Origin: Lachnospiraceae bacterium | GTDB lineage: Bacteria; Bacillota; Clostridia; Lachnospirales; Lachnospiraceae | Assembly: GCA_014239155.1 (NCBI GenBank) | Contig: JAAZZQ010000060.1 | Location: 287,792-351,791, forward strand | Length of the DNA stretch: 64,000 bases | Reading direction: 5' to 3' | Shown: positions 41,779 to 51,620 of the stretch, piece by piece | How the letters are laid out: each line of letters begins with the position of its first letter | Numbering within the stretch: the first letter of the stretch is position 1 | The notes under the pieces: generated by a model | Seen by the model: the letters and a program-made list of their open reading frames with translations, nothing else | Database searches by the model: none | Told to the model about the DNA's origin: nothing | Position numbers and translations under genes: made by a program

Positions 41779-44700
41779 ATGAAGTCCAGTAAAGACCAGT
41801 CACCACTTACGGAGCTGTTTGCAATTTTGCCAGAGCTAAAAATTTCAGAGCATGAATGTGCGCTGGCAAAGCAGTATTTAACTGGTGAAGCAGGGGAGGA
41901 AGTGTTAGGTCAATTTCAGCGGATTGATTATAGTTTGATAGCAATTTCAAGTGATGCGCACTATGACTTAAATCGTGTTATGAAAAGACTTGACAGAAAA
42001 GAGACAAGAGCGGTGTGTATCCGATTGTTTAACCTGTTGTTTGCAATTGGACATGCATCATGCGTTCGCCTGTTTTATTTTGGAAGTGAGCCGCAAACTT
42101 CTTTTGAGCAGGCGCAGGAGTGTGCGCTTTACAAGAGAATTACCATATTAATTGAGAGATGGTTTCGTTCCGTCTGCAAATTGGTCCTAAGAGACATACG
42201 GAAAATTGTGCAGGGTAATCCTGAAAATCTGCGCAACAGCATAGAGCCACTTAGAAAGGAGGGAAGAGATTATCTGCTAATCGCATTGACCGATTACTTT
42301 TTTATGAAATATACGGAACAGACAGCACTTTTGAAAGAAAATAATTTGACCGAAAAGATTGATTTTTCTGAAGATGCAGCGCTTTTAAAAGAGTATGAGG
42401 AAGGGGTATTGGAGAGCCTTTATGAATGGTTGCAGCAACAATCATGTTTTCAGTGCGACAGTCTGATTGATGCAATCCGCGAACACCGGCTGACAAGAGA
42501 ACTGTTAAAAAATATTATTTCAAATAGCCCTACAGAGGAAGAGTATCATCAGCTTTGCCATATTAATAATATGGCGTATTTAAACTTTCAGCTTTCTGAT
42601 TTATTGCGTGATGTAGTAAGAGTTTGCTTGGCAGTGGATGCAGAGAAGGTGCTTTTTGCGTTTCGTAATGTCTCAGAAGTGCTTATTGGGGACAGTAGCA
42701 ATTATGATGACTTGTTTTGGATTGAACCAGATTGTTTTATTCGTTGGGCAGCAGTTGAAAAGAATTTGCCTATCTTAAAAAGACAGCTTGAGAAAAACCA
42801 GAGTTCTTATTTAAAGGCAATAGAAGGAGAAGGCTATACCACATTTTTTCATAATAAACATTCAAAAAGGGCGCCTATAGAAGATTGGATTGATGCCATC
42901 AATGCGCTAAAAGATGTATTAAAAGAAGAAAATCCTACATTGTATGAACAGATTGACGCAGCTAGACCGTATTACAATAAAGTCATTCGATATTTGGTGA
43001 TGGATACCCCACATGCGGACCAGATGCGCGCATATCTGCGAGGGAAGTGCAGCATTTCAGAATTATATCCCTATCAAGAGGAGTATCGGACAAGATATAT
43101 TTCTTATGATTTTTTAGATGGTCATCAGCGGCATTGTAATGACACAGAATTTTTTGACCGATGTAAGGCTTATATTGTACTGACTGGTTCGGAGTACACA
43201 AGGGTGGTTGCCAGACAGACGGAAGAAGTGGCGCAGGTGGAACAGTTTTTCCAGTTGCTTGATGCACAAAAGATGGATATTGCGCATCAGATAAGTGGTT
43301 TTATAGTGTCGTACAAGGCAGATGAAAAATGGCGCGGCTGTAAACTAGAGCCGTATGTGGAGGGGGCTGTCAATGTGTTTGCGCGGTATTTGAACGGCGC
43401 AAGGCGACAGGAGGCAATTGAGGCATTTTCTGGCGCAGCGGTAGAAGGGCGTTATCTTGCACTACATACAATGCGAAAAGATATAATGCAGAATAGACAA
43501 GAAATTATGCATTACGCATCAGACAGCGCAAAACTTGTTCGGGAGGAGTTTCTTGATATTTTATGTACAGAAAATAAGCTGCTTTATAAAGATCAGGGTT
43601 GGTTGGAGGATATTAAGACACTATTGGGAGCAAAAAAGGCACAACAACGAGAGTTGGCAGCACAGATACTAACGCGTTGGCAGCAGGAGGGTGGAGACTT
43701 TCATGAATTGTTGTTACAGGCAATAAAAAAAGAGAAAAATGCAAAGGTATTGACGCTTTTACAAAATGCGCTTTGTATTCAAGAAAAAAATTTGTCTTTT
43801 AGTACACTCTCCAGAGAGGAACTTGTAAAACAATTTAATTATGGCAATGGCAAAAAAAGTCTGGCGTGGGCATATGAAAAACCATATTTTCCAGTGCACA
43901 CAATTGACGGGGAGGCGGTTTCTGAGCCATATTTGCAGGCAATTCTTTTGTGTTATGCGTCGCAGGAAAAGAATGGTATTAGCAAAAATGCGCAGTTGCT
44001 TGCAGGTGATTTGCATTCCAAAGAGCTTGCTGTTTATATGAACGAGCTGTTTGACAGATGGCTTGCGCAGGGCGCGGATTCCCAAAAACGTTGGGTGCTC
44101 TACGCAGCAGCTATTCACGGCGGTGAAGAGATGGTTCAAAAGCTGCAACATCAGATACAAGAGTGGCCGCAGATGGCAAGGGGAGCAATAGCGGCGGAGG
44201 CTGTAAAGGCGCTCGCATTAAGTCCGTCACCACGTGCATTGTTGCTTGTGGACAATATTGCGCGAAAATTTAAGTTTAAGCAAGTGCGAACTGCCGCGGA
44301 AGAGGCACTTGTCTTTGCAGCTTCCGAGCTTGGTATTACGCGCGAGGAACTTTCAGACCGCATTGTGCCGGACCTTGGTTTTGATGAAAATATGGAACGA
44401 ATATTTGATTATGGTGAACGTATGTTTAAAGTGCGAATTAGTGCAACGCTTGACCTTGAAGTGTATGACAATGAGGGAAAGAAATTAAAGAAGTTGCCCG
44501 CACCAGCAAAGAAAGATGATGCAGTGAAGGCACCAGCGGCTTATGAGGATTTTAAACAGTTAAAAAAACAGATGAAAACTGTAGTGAATAGTCAAAAATC
44601 TCGCATGGAATATGCGCTGTTTGTTCGGCGAGAGTGGCTTGTAGATGATTGGACAAATTTATTTGTCAAAAATCCGTTAATGCATTCGTTTGCAATTGGC

Positions 44701-45360
44701 TTAATCTGGGGTGTGTACGAGGAAGGGAAGCTAATTCAGAGTTTTCGTTATATGGAAGATGGTTCCTTCAACACACAAGATGAGGAGGAGTATATGTTGC
44801 CAGAAGGCGCGCATATTAGCTTGGTACACCCAATAGAGTTGTCTGACAAGGAAAAAGCAACGTGGAAGGAGCAACTTGCAGATTATGAGATTGCACAACC
44901 GGTTGCGCAAATAGACAGAGCAGTTTACACCAAAACGGTTGAGGAAGCAAACAAAAAAGGAATAGAGCGTTTTGGTGGATATGTGGTCAACGCACTTTCC
45001 CTAAATGGAAAATTGACAGGGCTTGGCTGGTATCGCGGTTCTGTGCAAGACGGAGGCGGATTTTACACTTATTTTCGTGAGGATATAGAGGCGAACATTG
45101 GCGTGGAATTGCATTTTTCTGGCACGTTTGTGGGTGATATGGATGATGAGGTGACAATCTATGATGTGCGGTTTTACAAGGCAGGAACAATAGAGCATGG
45201 CAGTTATATTTATGAGGAAGCGGACGCAGAAAAAGCATATTTTCTAAAAGATATTCCAGCAAGATACTTTAGTGAGATTGTATTGCAACTCACAGATGTT
45301 ACTGCATCAAGTATGGAGTACGACGAAAGTTGGAAAGCAGATGCGGACTTGATAAGTTAA
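41779..45360 (+). CDS. DUF4132 protein, paralog 2
   Basis: The 1193-residue protein repeats the layout of paralog 1: an N-terminal unit (LPELKISEHECALAKQYLTG), HEAT-like middle (SDSAKLVREEFLDIL and KKAQQRELAAQILTRWQQEG) and DUF4132 C-terminus (NPLMHSFAIGLIWGVYEEGK, FRYMEDGSFNTQDEE, FGGYVVNALSLNGK). From about residue 640 it is very close to paralog 3 in both protein and DNA, while the N-terminal 400 residues diverge more. ATG 41779 follows GAAAGGTGG. It starts 69 bases after paralog 1, and all the copies are in one direction, so a single transcript is likely. Confidence 0.88.
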   Translation: MKSSKDQSPLTELFAILPELKISEHECALAKQYLTGEAGEEVLGQFQRIDYSLIAISSDAHYDLNRVMKRLDRKETRAVCIRLFNLLFAIGHASCVRLFYFGSEPQTSFEQAQECALYKRITILIERWFRSVCKLVLRDIRKIVQGNPENLRNSIEPLRKEGRDYLLIALTDYFFMKYTEQTALLKENNLTEKIDFSEDAALLKEYEEGVLESLYEWLQQQSCFQCDSLIDAIREHRLTRELLKNIISNSPTEEEYHQLCHINNMAYLNFQLSDLLRDVVRVCLAVDAEKVLFAFRNVSEVLIGDSSNYDDLFWIEPDCFIRWAAVEKNLPILKRQLEKNQSSYLKAIEGEGYTTFFHNKHSKRAPIEDWIDAINALKDVLKEENPTLYEQIDAARPYYNKVIRYLVMDTPHADQMRAYLRGKCSISELYPYQEEYRTRYISYDFLDGHQRHCNDTEFFDRCKAYIVLTGSEYTRVVARQTEEVAQVEQFFQLLDAQKMDIAHQISGFIVSYKADEKWRGCKLEPYVEGAVNVFARYLNGARRQEAIEAFSGAAVEGRYLALHTMRKDIMQNRQEIMHYASDSAKLVREEFLDILCTENKLLYKDQGWLEDIKTLLGAKKAQQRELAAQILTRWQQEGGDFHELLLQAIKKEKNAKVLTLLQNALCIQEKNLSFSTLSREELVKQFNYGNGKKSLAWAYEKPYFPVHTIDGEAVSEPYLQAILLCYASQEKNGISKNAQLLAGDLHSKELAVYMNELFDRWLAQGADSQKRWVLYAAAIHGGEEMVQKLQHQIQEWPQMARGAIAAEAVKALALSPSPRALLLVDNIARKFKFKQVRTAAEEALVFAASELGITREELSDRIVPDLGFDENMERIFDYGERMFKVRISATLDLEVYDNEGKKLKKLPAPAKKDDAVKAPAAYEDFKQLKKQMKTVVNSQKSRMEYALFVRREWLVDDWTNLFVKNPLMHSFAIGLIWGVYEEGKLIQSFRYMEDGSFNTQDEEEYMLPEGAHISLVHPIELSDKEKATWKEQLADYEIAQPVAQIDRAVYTKTVEEANKKGIERFGGYVVNALSLNGKLTGLGWYRGSVQDGGGFYTYFREDIEANIGVELHFSGTFVGDMDDEVTIYDVRFYKAGTIEHGSYIYEEADAEKAYFLKDIPARYFSEIVLQLTDVTASSMEYDESWKADADLIS

Positions 45361-45411
45361 TTTAATTTATGTACAAAAATCAAGGTATTAAGGGAAAGGT
45401 GGGTTATAACA

Positions 45412-48400
45412 ATGAAAGTAAATGAAAATGATAAACAGATTGACAATATGCTCTTATTTTTGGAAAAGCGCGGTGTGTCAACGCAGGACTGTGCATTGGC
45501 AGAGAAATATTTGAATCGTGAAGTGGGAGATGAGGTGTTAGACCAATTTCAGCGGATAGATTTTGCGTCAACGACTATTCCATATGATGTGCAGAAAGCG
45601 TTTGACGCGATTATAGAGGGATTAGACAGAAGTGAAAAACGAGAAACGTGCGTTCGGTTTCTTGATGTGTTGTATGCAATAGGGCATGGATCTTGCAGCG
45701 TATTGTTGTCTCGAATTATTATTAAGGATACAAAGGAGTGCGCCCTCTATAAAAGAATTGTTTTATGGATTGAACTTGAAATAAAGTATATTGGATATTT
45801 GCGTGTATATGACTTGCAGAATTTGATGGAATTGGTACAGAAAGATCCTGAGATATTAAAAGAAGCGTTGGAGCAGATTAAGAAGGAGGGCACAAAATAT
45901 TATTTGATAGCACTTGCAGTTTATTTTTGTATGAAATATGGAAAAGTGCGACCACTTGACGCAGACGATATGGATCTTATTAGAGCGTATGAAAATGAGA
46001 TGCTTGACTATCTAAATGACTGGCTTTCACAACAAGGATGTGTCACACATCAAGAAATTATAGATGCGATTCGCACACAAAAACTTACAATTCACTTGCT
46101 TGATGACGCGCGTCAGTGTAAGTTTATGGAACCTGCCCGCAAGCAGCTTTGTTTTATTGGGAGTATGGCATATCTGAATTTTATGCTCTCTGATGTATTA
46201 TTAGATGTAGTTAGAACATGTTTGGCTGTGGACGCGGAGTGGATACTGTGTACAATCTCTGAAGTTTCGATAGGAACATTAGATGCAAGCCGCAGAATAC
46301 AAAGCAAAGGCGGCGATTATGACACTCTGTTTTGGATTGAGCCAGAAACCTATATTCGCTGGGCGGCATTTGAAGAAAATAAAATTATCTTAAAGAGACA
46401 GCTTGAAAAAAACCAAGAAAGCTACCTGAAAGTTATGGATGAAAATGGGTTCACATCATTGTATGCGAAGAAAAAAGGTTTTGCGAATGCAACTGCAATA
46501 TCTATCGTCAATCAAATGAAAGATATTATACTAGAGAAAAATCCTAGCCTATATCATCAGGTTGTAGGAAATGTTAACTATGATATAGTGATTGACTATC
46601 TGGTAAAAGACACAGAACATGCAGAGCTGGCAAGAGAATATTTGCGGGGACATAACCAAATAACAGAATTGTATCCATATGTAGAGGAATTTTCAGGAAA
46701 CTATGTTTCCCATAACTATATGAAGCAGCAGAAAAAACATAGTAATGACGAGAAATTTTTTAATCGATGTAAGGCGTTTATGGTGTTGACTTGTTCCGAA
46801 AATACGACCTTTGTAGAAGGTTGGAATCAGGACTGCTTAGAGCAGATAGAACAGGTTTATCAAATGCTCTGTGATGAAAATTTAGGTATTGCATATCAAT
46901 TTAATGGCGCTGTGGCATGTTACAGTGCTTATGATAATGCAATTGGTTGTTCTTTAGACACATTTGAGGAGGGGACAGTCAATGTGTTTGCGCGTTATCT
47001 AAACAGTGAGCGGCGGGAAGAGACTATCGCAGCATTTTCTAATGCTAAGGCGGAAGGGCGTTATCTTGGATTACTGGTTATGAAGCGAGACCCAGCACGC
47101 AATCAGCAGGAAATTTTAAGTTATGCAGCGGATAGTTCCAAGATTGTACGGGAAGAATTGCGAACTATTTTAGAAGCACAAAAAGATTGGGAAAATGAGA
47201 TAAAAGCACTTTTACAGGCAAAGAAAGCCACGCAGCGGGAAATTGCAATCCAGGTATTGTCACATTGGCAGCAGGAAGGCAGTGATTACAATGAAGTGTT
47301 TCGACAGGCGATGGAAAAGGAAAAAAATGCAAAAGTGCTGGCTTTGCTGCAAAATGTATTAAATATACAGGAAAGCGAGGCGCCAGAAGAGACGCTTTCC
47401 AAAGAAGAATTGGTAAAGCAGTTACATAAAGGCAATAAAAAGAAAAGTTTGGCGTGGGCATATGAAAAGCCGTTTTCATCAGTGCACAAAATAGATGGCA
47501 CGGAGGTTTCCGAGGAGTATTTACAAGCGGTTTTGCTTTGTTATGTATCGCAGGAAAAGAGTGGTGTTAGCAAAACCGCGCAATTTCTTGCAGAGGATTT
47601 GCAGCCAACACAGTTTGCTGTCTATGTCAACGAATTGTTTGACAAATGGCTTGCGGCGGGCGCAGAGTCCAAAAAACGCTGGGTTCTATATGCGGCGGCG
47701 ATTCATGGCGGTGAAGAGATGATACAAAAGTTGCAGCATCAAATACAGGAATGGCCGCAGGCGGCAAGGGGAGCAATTGCGGCAGAGGCAGTAAAAGCGC
47801 TTGCACTAAATCCGTCGCCGCGTGCATTGTTACTTGTGGATGGTATTGCGCGAAAATTTAAGTTTAAGCAGGTAAAGGCTGCCGCGGAAGATGCGCTTGC
47901 TTTTGCGGCTTCCGAGCTTGGCATTACGCGCGAGGAGCTTTCTGACCGCATTGTGCCAGACCTTGGATTTGATGAAAATATGGAGCGGATATTTGACTAT
48001 GGAGAACGTATATTTAAGGTACGAATTACGCAAACACTTGATTTTGAAGTGTATGATGAAAATGGAAAGAAATTAAAAAATTTGCCGGCGCCGGCAAAGA
48101 AAGATGATGCAGTAAAGGCGGCAGCGGCTTATGAGGATTTTAAACAGTTAAAAAAGCAGATGAAGACTACTGTTAGTAGCCAGAAAGCGCGCTTGGAATA
48201 TGCATTGTCTGCTCGGAGAGAATGGTTTGCAGACGCGTGGAAAAACCTGTTTGTAAAAAATCCGTTAATGCATCAGTTTGCAATTGGCTTAATTTGGGGT
48301 GTCTATGAGGAAGGGAAATTGGTGCAGAGCTTTCGCTATATGGAAGATGGTTCCTTCAATACACAAGACGAGGAAGAATATACGCTTCCAGAAAAAGTAA

Positions 48401-48948
48401 ATATCAGTTTGATACACCCTATGGAGCTTTCTGAGGAGGAGAGGGCAGCATGGAAGGAACAGCTTGAGGACTATGAAATTACACAGCCAATAGAACAACT
48501 TGACAGAGCGGTTTACTATAGGACAGAGGAGGAAGCAGACAAGAAAGGATTAGAGCGTTTTGGCGGGTATCTTATCAATGATCTTTCTCTAAATGGAAAA
48601 ATGTTAGGACTTGGCTGGTATCGTGGTTCTGTGATGGATGCAGGTTATTTTGACATTTATTACCGCGAAGACCCAGAAGTTGGTATTAGCGTGGAATTGC
48701 ATTTTTCTGGCGCTTACGTTGGTTATTCTGAAGGGAATGTTACCCTTTATGATGTGCGTTTTTACAAGGCGGGAACGATAGCACATGGCAGCTATGTCTA
48801 TGAAGAGGCAGATGCAGAGAAGGCGTATTTCCTAAAAGATGTTCCGCCGCGGTATTTTAGCGAGATTGTATTGCAGCTTACGCGAGTAACTGCCTCATGC
48901 CAAGAGCGAGACGAAGGATGGCGCAAGGATGCAAGGCTGATAAAATAA
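45412..48948 (+). CDS. DUF4132 protein, paralog 3
   Basis: The 1178-residue protein has the same order: FLEKRGVSTQDCALAEKYLN at the start, a HEAT-like middle (KKATQREIAIQVLSHWQQEG), and a DUF4132 end with NPLMHQFAIGLIWGVYEEGK, FRYMEDGSFNTQDEE and FGGYLINDLSLNGK. It is the nearest relative of paralog 2, probably by recent tandem duplication. AAAGGTGGG precedes ATG 45412, 51 bases after the end of paralog 2. All features for a working protein are intact. Confidence 0.88.
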   Translation: MKVNENDKQIDNMLLFLEKRGVSTQDCALAEKYLNREVGDEVLDQFQRIDFASTTIPYDVQKAFDAIIEGLDRSEKRETCVRFLDVLYAIGHGSCSVLLSRIIIKDTKECALYKRIVLWIELEIKYIGYLRVYDLQNLMELVQKDPEILKEALEQIKKEGTKYYLIALAVYFCMKYGKVRPLDADDMDLIRAYENEMLDYLNDWLSQQGCVTHQEIIDAIRTQKLTIHLLDDARQCKFMEPARKQLCFIGSMAYLNFMLSDVLLDVVRTCLAVDAEWILCTISEVSIGTLDASRRIQSKGGDYDTLFWIEPETYIRWAAFEENKIILKRQLEKNQESYLKVMDENGFTSLYAKKKGFANATAISIVNQMKDIILEKNPSLYHQVVGNVNYDIVIDYLVKDTEHAELAREYLRGHNQITELYPYVEEFSGNYVSHNYMKQQKKHSNDEKFFNRCKAFMVLTCSENTTFVEGWNQDCLEQIEQVYQMLCDENLGIAYQFNGAVACYSAYDNAIGCSLDTFEEGTVNVFARYLNSERREETIAAFSNAKAEGRYLGLLVMKRDPARNQQEILSYAADSSKIVREELRTILEAQKDWENEIKALLQAKKATQREIAIQVLSHWQQEGSDYNEVFRQAMEKEKNAKVLALLQNVLNIQESEAPEETLSKEELVKQLHKGNKKKSLAWAYEKPFSSVHKIDGTEVSEEYLQAVLLCYVSQEKSGVSKTAQFLAEDLQPTQFAVYVNELFDKWLAAGAESKKRWVLYAAAIHGGEEMIQKLQHQIQEWPQAARGAIAAEAVKALALNPSPRALLLVDGIARKFKFKQVKAAAEDALAFAASELGITREELSDRIVPDLGFDENMERIFDYGERIFKVRITQTLDFEVYDENGKKLKNLPAPAKKDDAVKAAAAYEDFKQLKKQMKTTVSSQKARLEYALSARREWFADAWKNLFVKNPLMHQFAIGLIWGVYEEGKLVQSFRYMEDGSFNTQDEEEYTLPEKVNISLIHPMELSEEERAAWKEQLEDYEITQPIEQLDRAVYYRTEEEADKKGLERFGGYLINDLSLNGKMLGLGWYRGSVMDAGYFDIYYREDPEVGISVELHFSGAYVGYSEGNVTLYDVRFYKAGTIAHGSYVYEEADAEKAYFLKDVPPRYFSEIVLQLTRVTASCQERDEGWRKDARLIK

Positions 48949-48981
48949 TGGTTTAAAAGTGTGGGAAGGGAGAGCTTTGTC

Positions 48982-50994
48982 ATGGTGATAGGCATAGAGG
49001 ACAAGAAATTTGCGCAGATGTTAACACTTTTGGGAAATCTGGGTATTTCAGCATCAGACTGCGCTCTGGCAGAGGAATATCTGATTGGTAAAGTTGGAGA
49101 TGAGGTGCTAGACCAATTTCAACGAATGGATTTTAGTGCTGCCCAAATTACAGATGAGGTGCGAAAAGAACTAGGTGCGATTGAGTGGGAGATGCACGGA
49201 GATGCTATGTGGCAGCGACTGTTTAATGTGCTGTTTGCCATTGGTCATAATACAAGCAGTGTTCTGTTTTCTCATAATTGTGTAAATGGAGAGCGCTGTA
49301 AGGCAATGGTAATTTATATTGAAAAATGTTCTGAGAAGACAGGCTACCTAAATGATCATCACAGGACTTGTTTTGATATGGGAGAACTAATACATGAAAT
49401 TGATAATAAGCCCGAAAGCGTGTGGGAAATTGTAGAACAACTAAAAGGTGAAGGTGCAAAGTATTATCTGTCCGTTTTGTCAGCATATTTTTATAAAAAA
49501 TATGTTGATAGCGAATTGGTAGCTGTTGAGGATATAGAGTTGATGCAAACATATGAGAAGGGAATGCTAGACTGCCTAAATGAATGGCTGACACGTCAAA
49601 ATTGTCCCGCACAAGAAAAAATAATAACCGCAATTCGTTCCAAAAAGCTTACGCCAGAGTTGCTTGTCAACGTGAAACCATGCAATTTTACAGATTCTGA
49701 CCGCAAACAACTTTGTTTTATTGGCAGCATGGCATATTTAAATATTATGCTTTCTGGAATATTGCTGGATATTGTCAGAACATGCTTGGCTGTGGATGCG
49801 GAGTGGGTACTTTTGGCAATGTCAGATGTGATAGACAAGTCGCCAAATGCCAAGGATAGAATTGGTCAGGACTATAGTGAACTGTTTTGGATTGAACCAG
49901 AAACATATATTCGATGGGCGGCATTTGAAATTGCATATGCGTGTACAGTGTGCCCGTATCATGAAAAGTATGTATGTTCTGTTCAAATACCTATTTTAAA
50001 GAGGCAGCTTGAAAAAAATCAGGAGAGCTATCGAAAGGCGTTGGAGCAGAATACATATGCAACGCTGCTTGCAAAGGTAAACTACAAATTAGAGGATGCA
50101 ATTGATGTAATGAATGTGCTAAAGGATATATTGCAGGAGGAGAATCCAACTTTGTATGAACAGATTGGTGCAGGAAAGCCAAACTACGAACAAATTATTC
50201 ATTGTTTGGTTAGGGATACTCCGCACGTAGAGTTGGCAAGAGCGTATTTGCGGGGATATGGAACGATTTCAGAATTGTATCCATATGAGGAAGAATTTAC
50301 TACAGTGCAGATTTTTTATAGTTATTTGAAGAAATATAAAAAGCATTGCAAGGATATGATATTTCTCAATCGCTGTAAAACATTTATGGTATTTGTTGGC
50401 TCTTTGAACGTAACAATTGTTGAGAATTGTGCCAAACAAAAAACAAAACAGGTGGAGCAATTTTTCCAGATGCTTGACCATGAAAATTTGGATATTGCCC
50501 ATCAAATTAATGGTTTTATAACGTCATATAAAGCATATTGTGGACCATGTGGATGTACAACAAAAACATTTGTAAAGGGAGCAACAAATGTTTTTGCGCG
50601 GTATCTGGACAGTGGGCGGCGGGAGGAGACGCTCACTGCATTTTCCAAAGCAAAAGCGGAGGGACGCTATTTGGCACTGCTTGCAATGTGCAAAGATATT
50701 GCGCGAAATAAACAGGAAATTTTAAGTTATACATCGGACAGCGCAAAGATTGTTAAAAAAGCGCTTTTGGATATTTTGTATGCCCAGAAAGATTGGGAGG
50801 AGGATATAAAAGCACTTTTGAGAGCAAGAAAAGCGACACGGCGGGAGTTGGCGGTGCAAGTGTTAGCACATTGGCAGCAGAATGGCAGTGATTACAATGA
50901 TGTGCTTTTGCAGGCAATGGAAAGAGAGAAAAATACAAAGGTATACGCTTTAATGCAGAGTATACTGAATCGAAAGAAGAAAACGACGAATTAA
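48982..50994 (+). CDS. DUF4132-type protein, paralog 4 (lacks the DUF4132 C-terminus)
   Basis: ATG 48982 after GAAGGGAGAGCTTTGTC gives 670 residues; the track's GTG 48961 is upstream of that site. It begins LGNLGISASDCALAEEYLIG, like the others, and follows them through the HEAT-like middle to KATRRELAVQVLAHWQQNG. It then stops after NRKKKTTN, about 540 residues short, without the DUF4132 domain. A Cys-rich insertion not seen in the others, YACTVCPYHEKYVCSVQ, lies near residue 325. The end overlaps the convergent gene by four bases, so truncation by rearrangement is likely. It could act as a regulatory decoy. Confidence 0.8.
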   Translation: MVIGIEDKKFAQMLTLLGNLGISASDCALAEEYLIGKVGDEVLDQFQRMDFSAAQITDEVRKELGAIEWEMHGDAMWQRLFNVLFAIGHNTSSVLFSHNCVNGERCKAMVIYIEKCSEKTGYLNDHHRTCFDMGELIHEIDNKPESVWEIVEQLKGEGAKYYLSVLSAYFYKKYVDSELVAVEDIELMQTYEKGMLDCLNEWLTRQNCPAQEKIITAIRSKKLTPELLVNVKPCNFTDSDRKQLCFIGSMAYLNIMLSGILLDIVRTCLAVDAEWVLLAMSDVIDKSPNAKDRIGQDYSELFWIEPETYIRWAAFEIAYACTVCPYHEKYVCSVQIPILKRQLEKNQESYRKALEQNTYATLLAKVNYKLEDAIDVMNVLKDILQEENPTLYEQIGAGKPNYEQIIHCLVRDTPHVELARAYLRGYGTISELYPYEEEFTTVQIFYSYLKKYKKHCKDMIFLNRCKTFMVFVGSLNVTIVENCAKQKTKQVEQFFQMLDHENLDIAHQINGFITSYKAYCGPCGCTTKTFVKGATNVFARYLDSGRREETLTAFSKAKAEGRYLALLAMCKDIARNKQEILSYTSDSAKIVKKALLDILYAQKDWEEDIKALLRARKATRRELAVQVLAHWQQNGSDYNDVLLQAMEREKNTKVYALMQSILNRKKKTTN

Positions 50995-51452
50995 CCGCGT
51001 ATAAGTTCTACATAATGCATAGCATTTTCGCAGTTTGCTTCTTTTTCTTCAGCGGTGATAGCCCTAATTGGCTTTGCAGGATTTCCAAAGGCGAGCATAT
51101 TGTCAGGAATGTGTGTTTTCCCAGTGACAAGAGAGCCTGCGCCAATAATACAATTACGGCCAATTACAGCACCGCTCAAGAGGATACTACCCATGCCAAT
51201 TACAGTGTTATCTCCAATTGTACAGCCATGAATAATCGCGTTGTGCCCAATTGTGACGCCGCTTCCAATTTGTACTGGAAAGTTTGCGTCTGTATGGATT
51301 GTAGTATTGTCTTGCACATTTGTATTATTTCCAATTTCAATTGTATTGGTATCACCGCGAATGACTGTATTATACCAGATTCCTACATTTTCACCCAGAT
51401 GGACCATTCCTATGACATGGGCTCCCGGAGCGATAAATTGATTTTTTTGCAT
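50991..51452 (-). CDS. Gamma-carbonic-anhydrase-like hexapeptide-repeat protein
   Basis: The 153-residue protein is a left-handed beta-helix of hexapeptide repeats (IGNNTNVQDNTTIHTD, IGSGVTIGHNAIIHGCTIGD, VIGMGSILLSGAVIGRN). Histidines at TTIH, IGHN and IIHG are spaced like the zinc ligands of gamma-class carbonic anhydrase (YrdA/PaaY type). Some members hydrate CO2; others are inactive or of other use. AGGAGGATTTTACA precedes ATG 51452. It is convergent with the truncated DUF4132 gene and unlikely to belong to that system. Confidence 0.9.
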   Translation of the reverse strand: MQKNQFIAPGAHVIGMVHLGENVGIWYNTVIRGDTNTIEIGNNTNVQDNTTIHTDANFPVQIGSGVTIGHNAIIHGCTIGDNTVIGMGSILLSGAVIGRNCIIGAGSLVTGKTHIPDNMLAFGNPAKPIRAITAEEKEANCENAMHYVELIRG

Positions 51453-51478
51453 TGTAAAATCCTCCTAATTTCACACAT

Positions 51479-51560
51479 TTTTGTGCGCAGACCCGTGCAG
51501 ACGAAATATGCCGCTAATAGGTCGCGCGGCAAGTAGGGCAAAGTTTCCCCCTATTTAATT
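51479..51560 (+). repeat. 90-bp palindromic repeat, A type
   Basis: TGTGCGCAGACCCGTGCAG, ACGAAATATGCCGCTAATAGG, CGCGCGGCAAGTAGGG and TTTCCCCCTATTTAATTG. It matches the A copies at 17615, 25450 and 54557 and runs into a partial B copy. Confidence 0.75.
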
Positions 51561-51600
51561 GCGCACAGTGTCCAAATGAAATTTGTCAGCAAGCTGACTC
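51557..51600 (+). repeat. Partial 90-bp palindromic repeat, B type
   Basis: AATTGCGCACAGTGTCC, AAATGAAATTTGTCAGC and AAGCTGACTC match the left half of B copies. The right half with the CTTCCCCTACTC hairpin is absent; TCGTCTGCGTG follows instead. Confidence 0.6.
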
Positions 51601-51620
51601 TCGTCTGCGTGTATTTTAGT

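Noticed and set aside
43759-44363. Large minus-strand ORFs in the DUF4132 genes (also at 47165-47951 and 40576-40962)
   Set aside because: They mirror similar shadow ORFs in each paralog because the plus-strand coding sequence is conserved; no independent start signals.
38137-50994. Repetitive content considered as a possible assembly duplication
   Set aside because: The four copies differ clearly in sequence, length and spacing, so they are true paralogs, not an assembly artefact.
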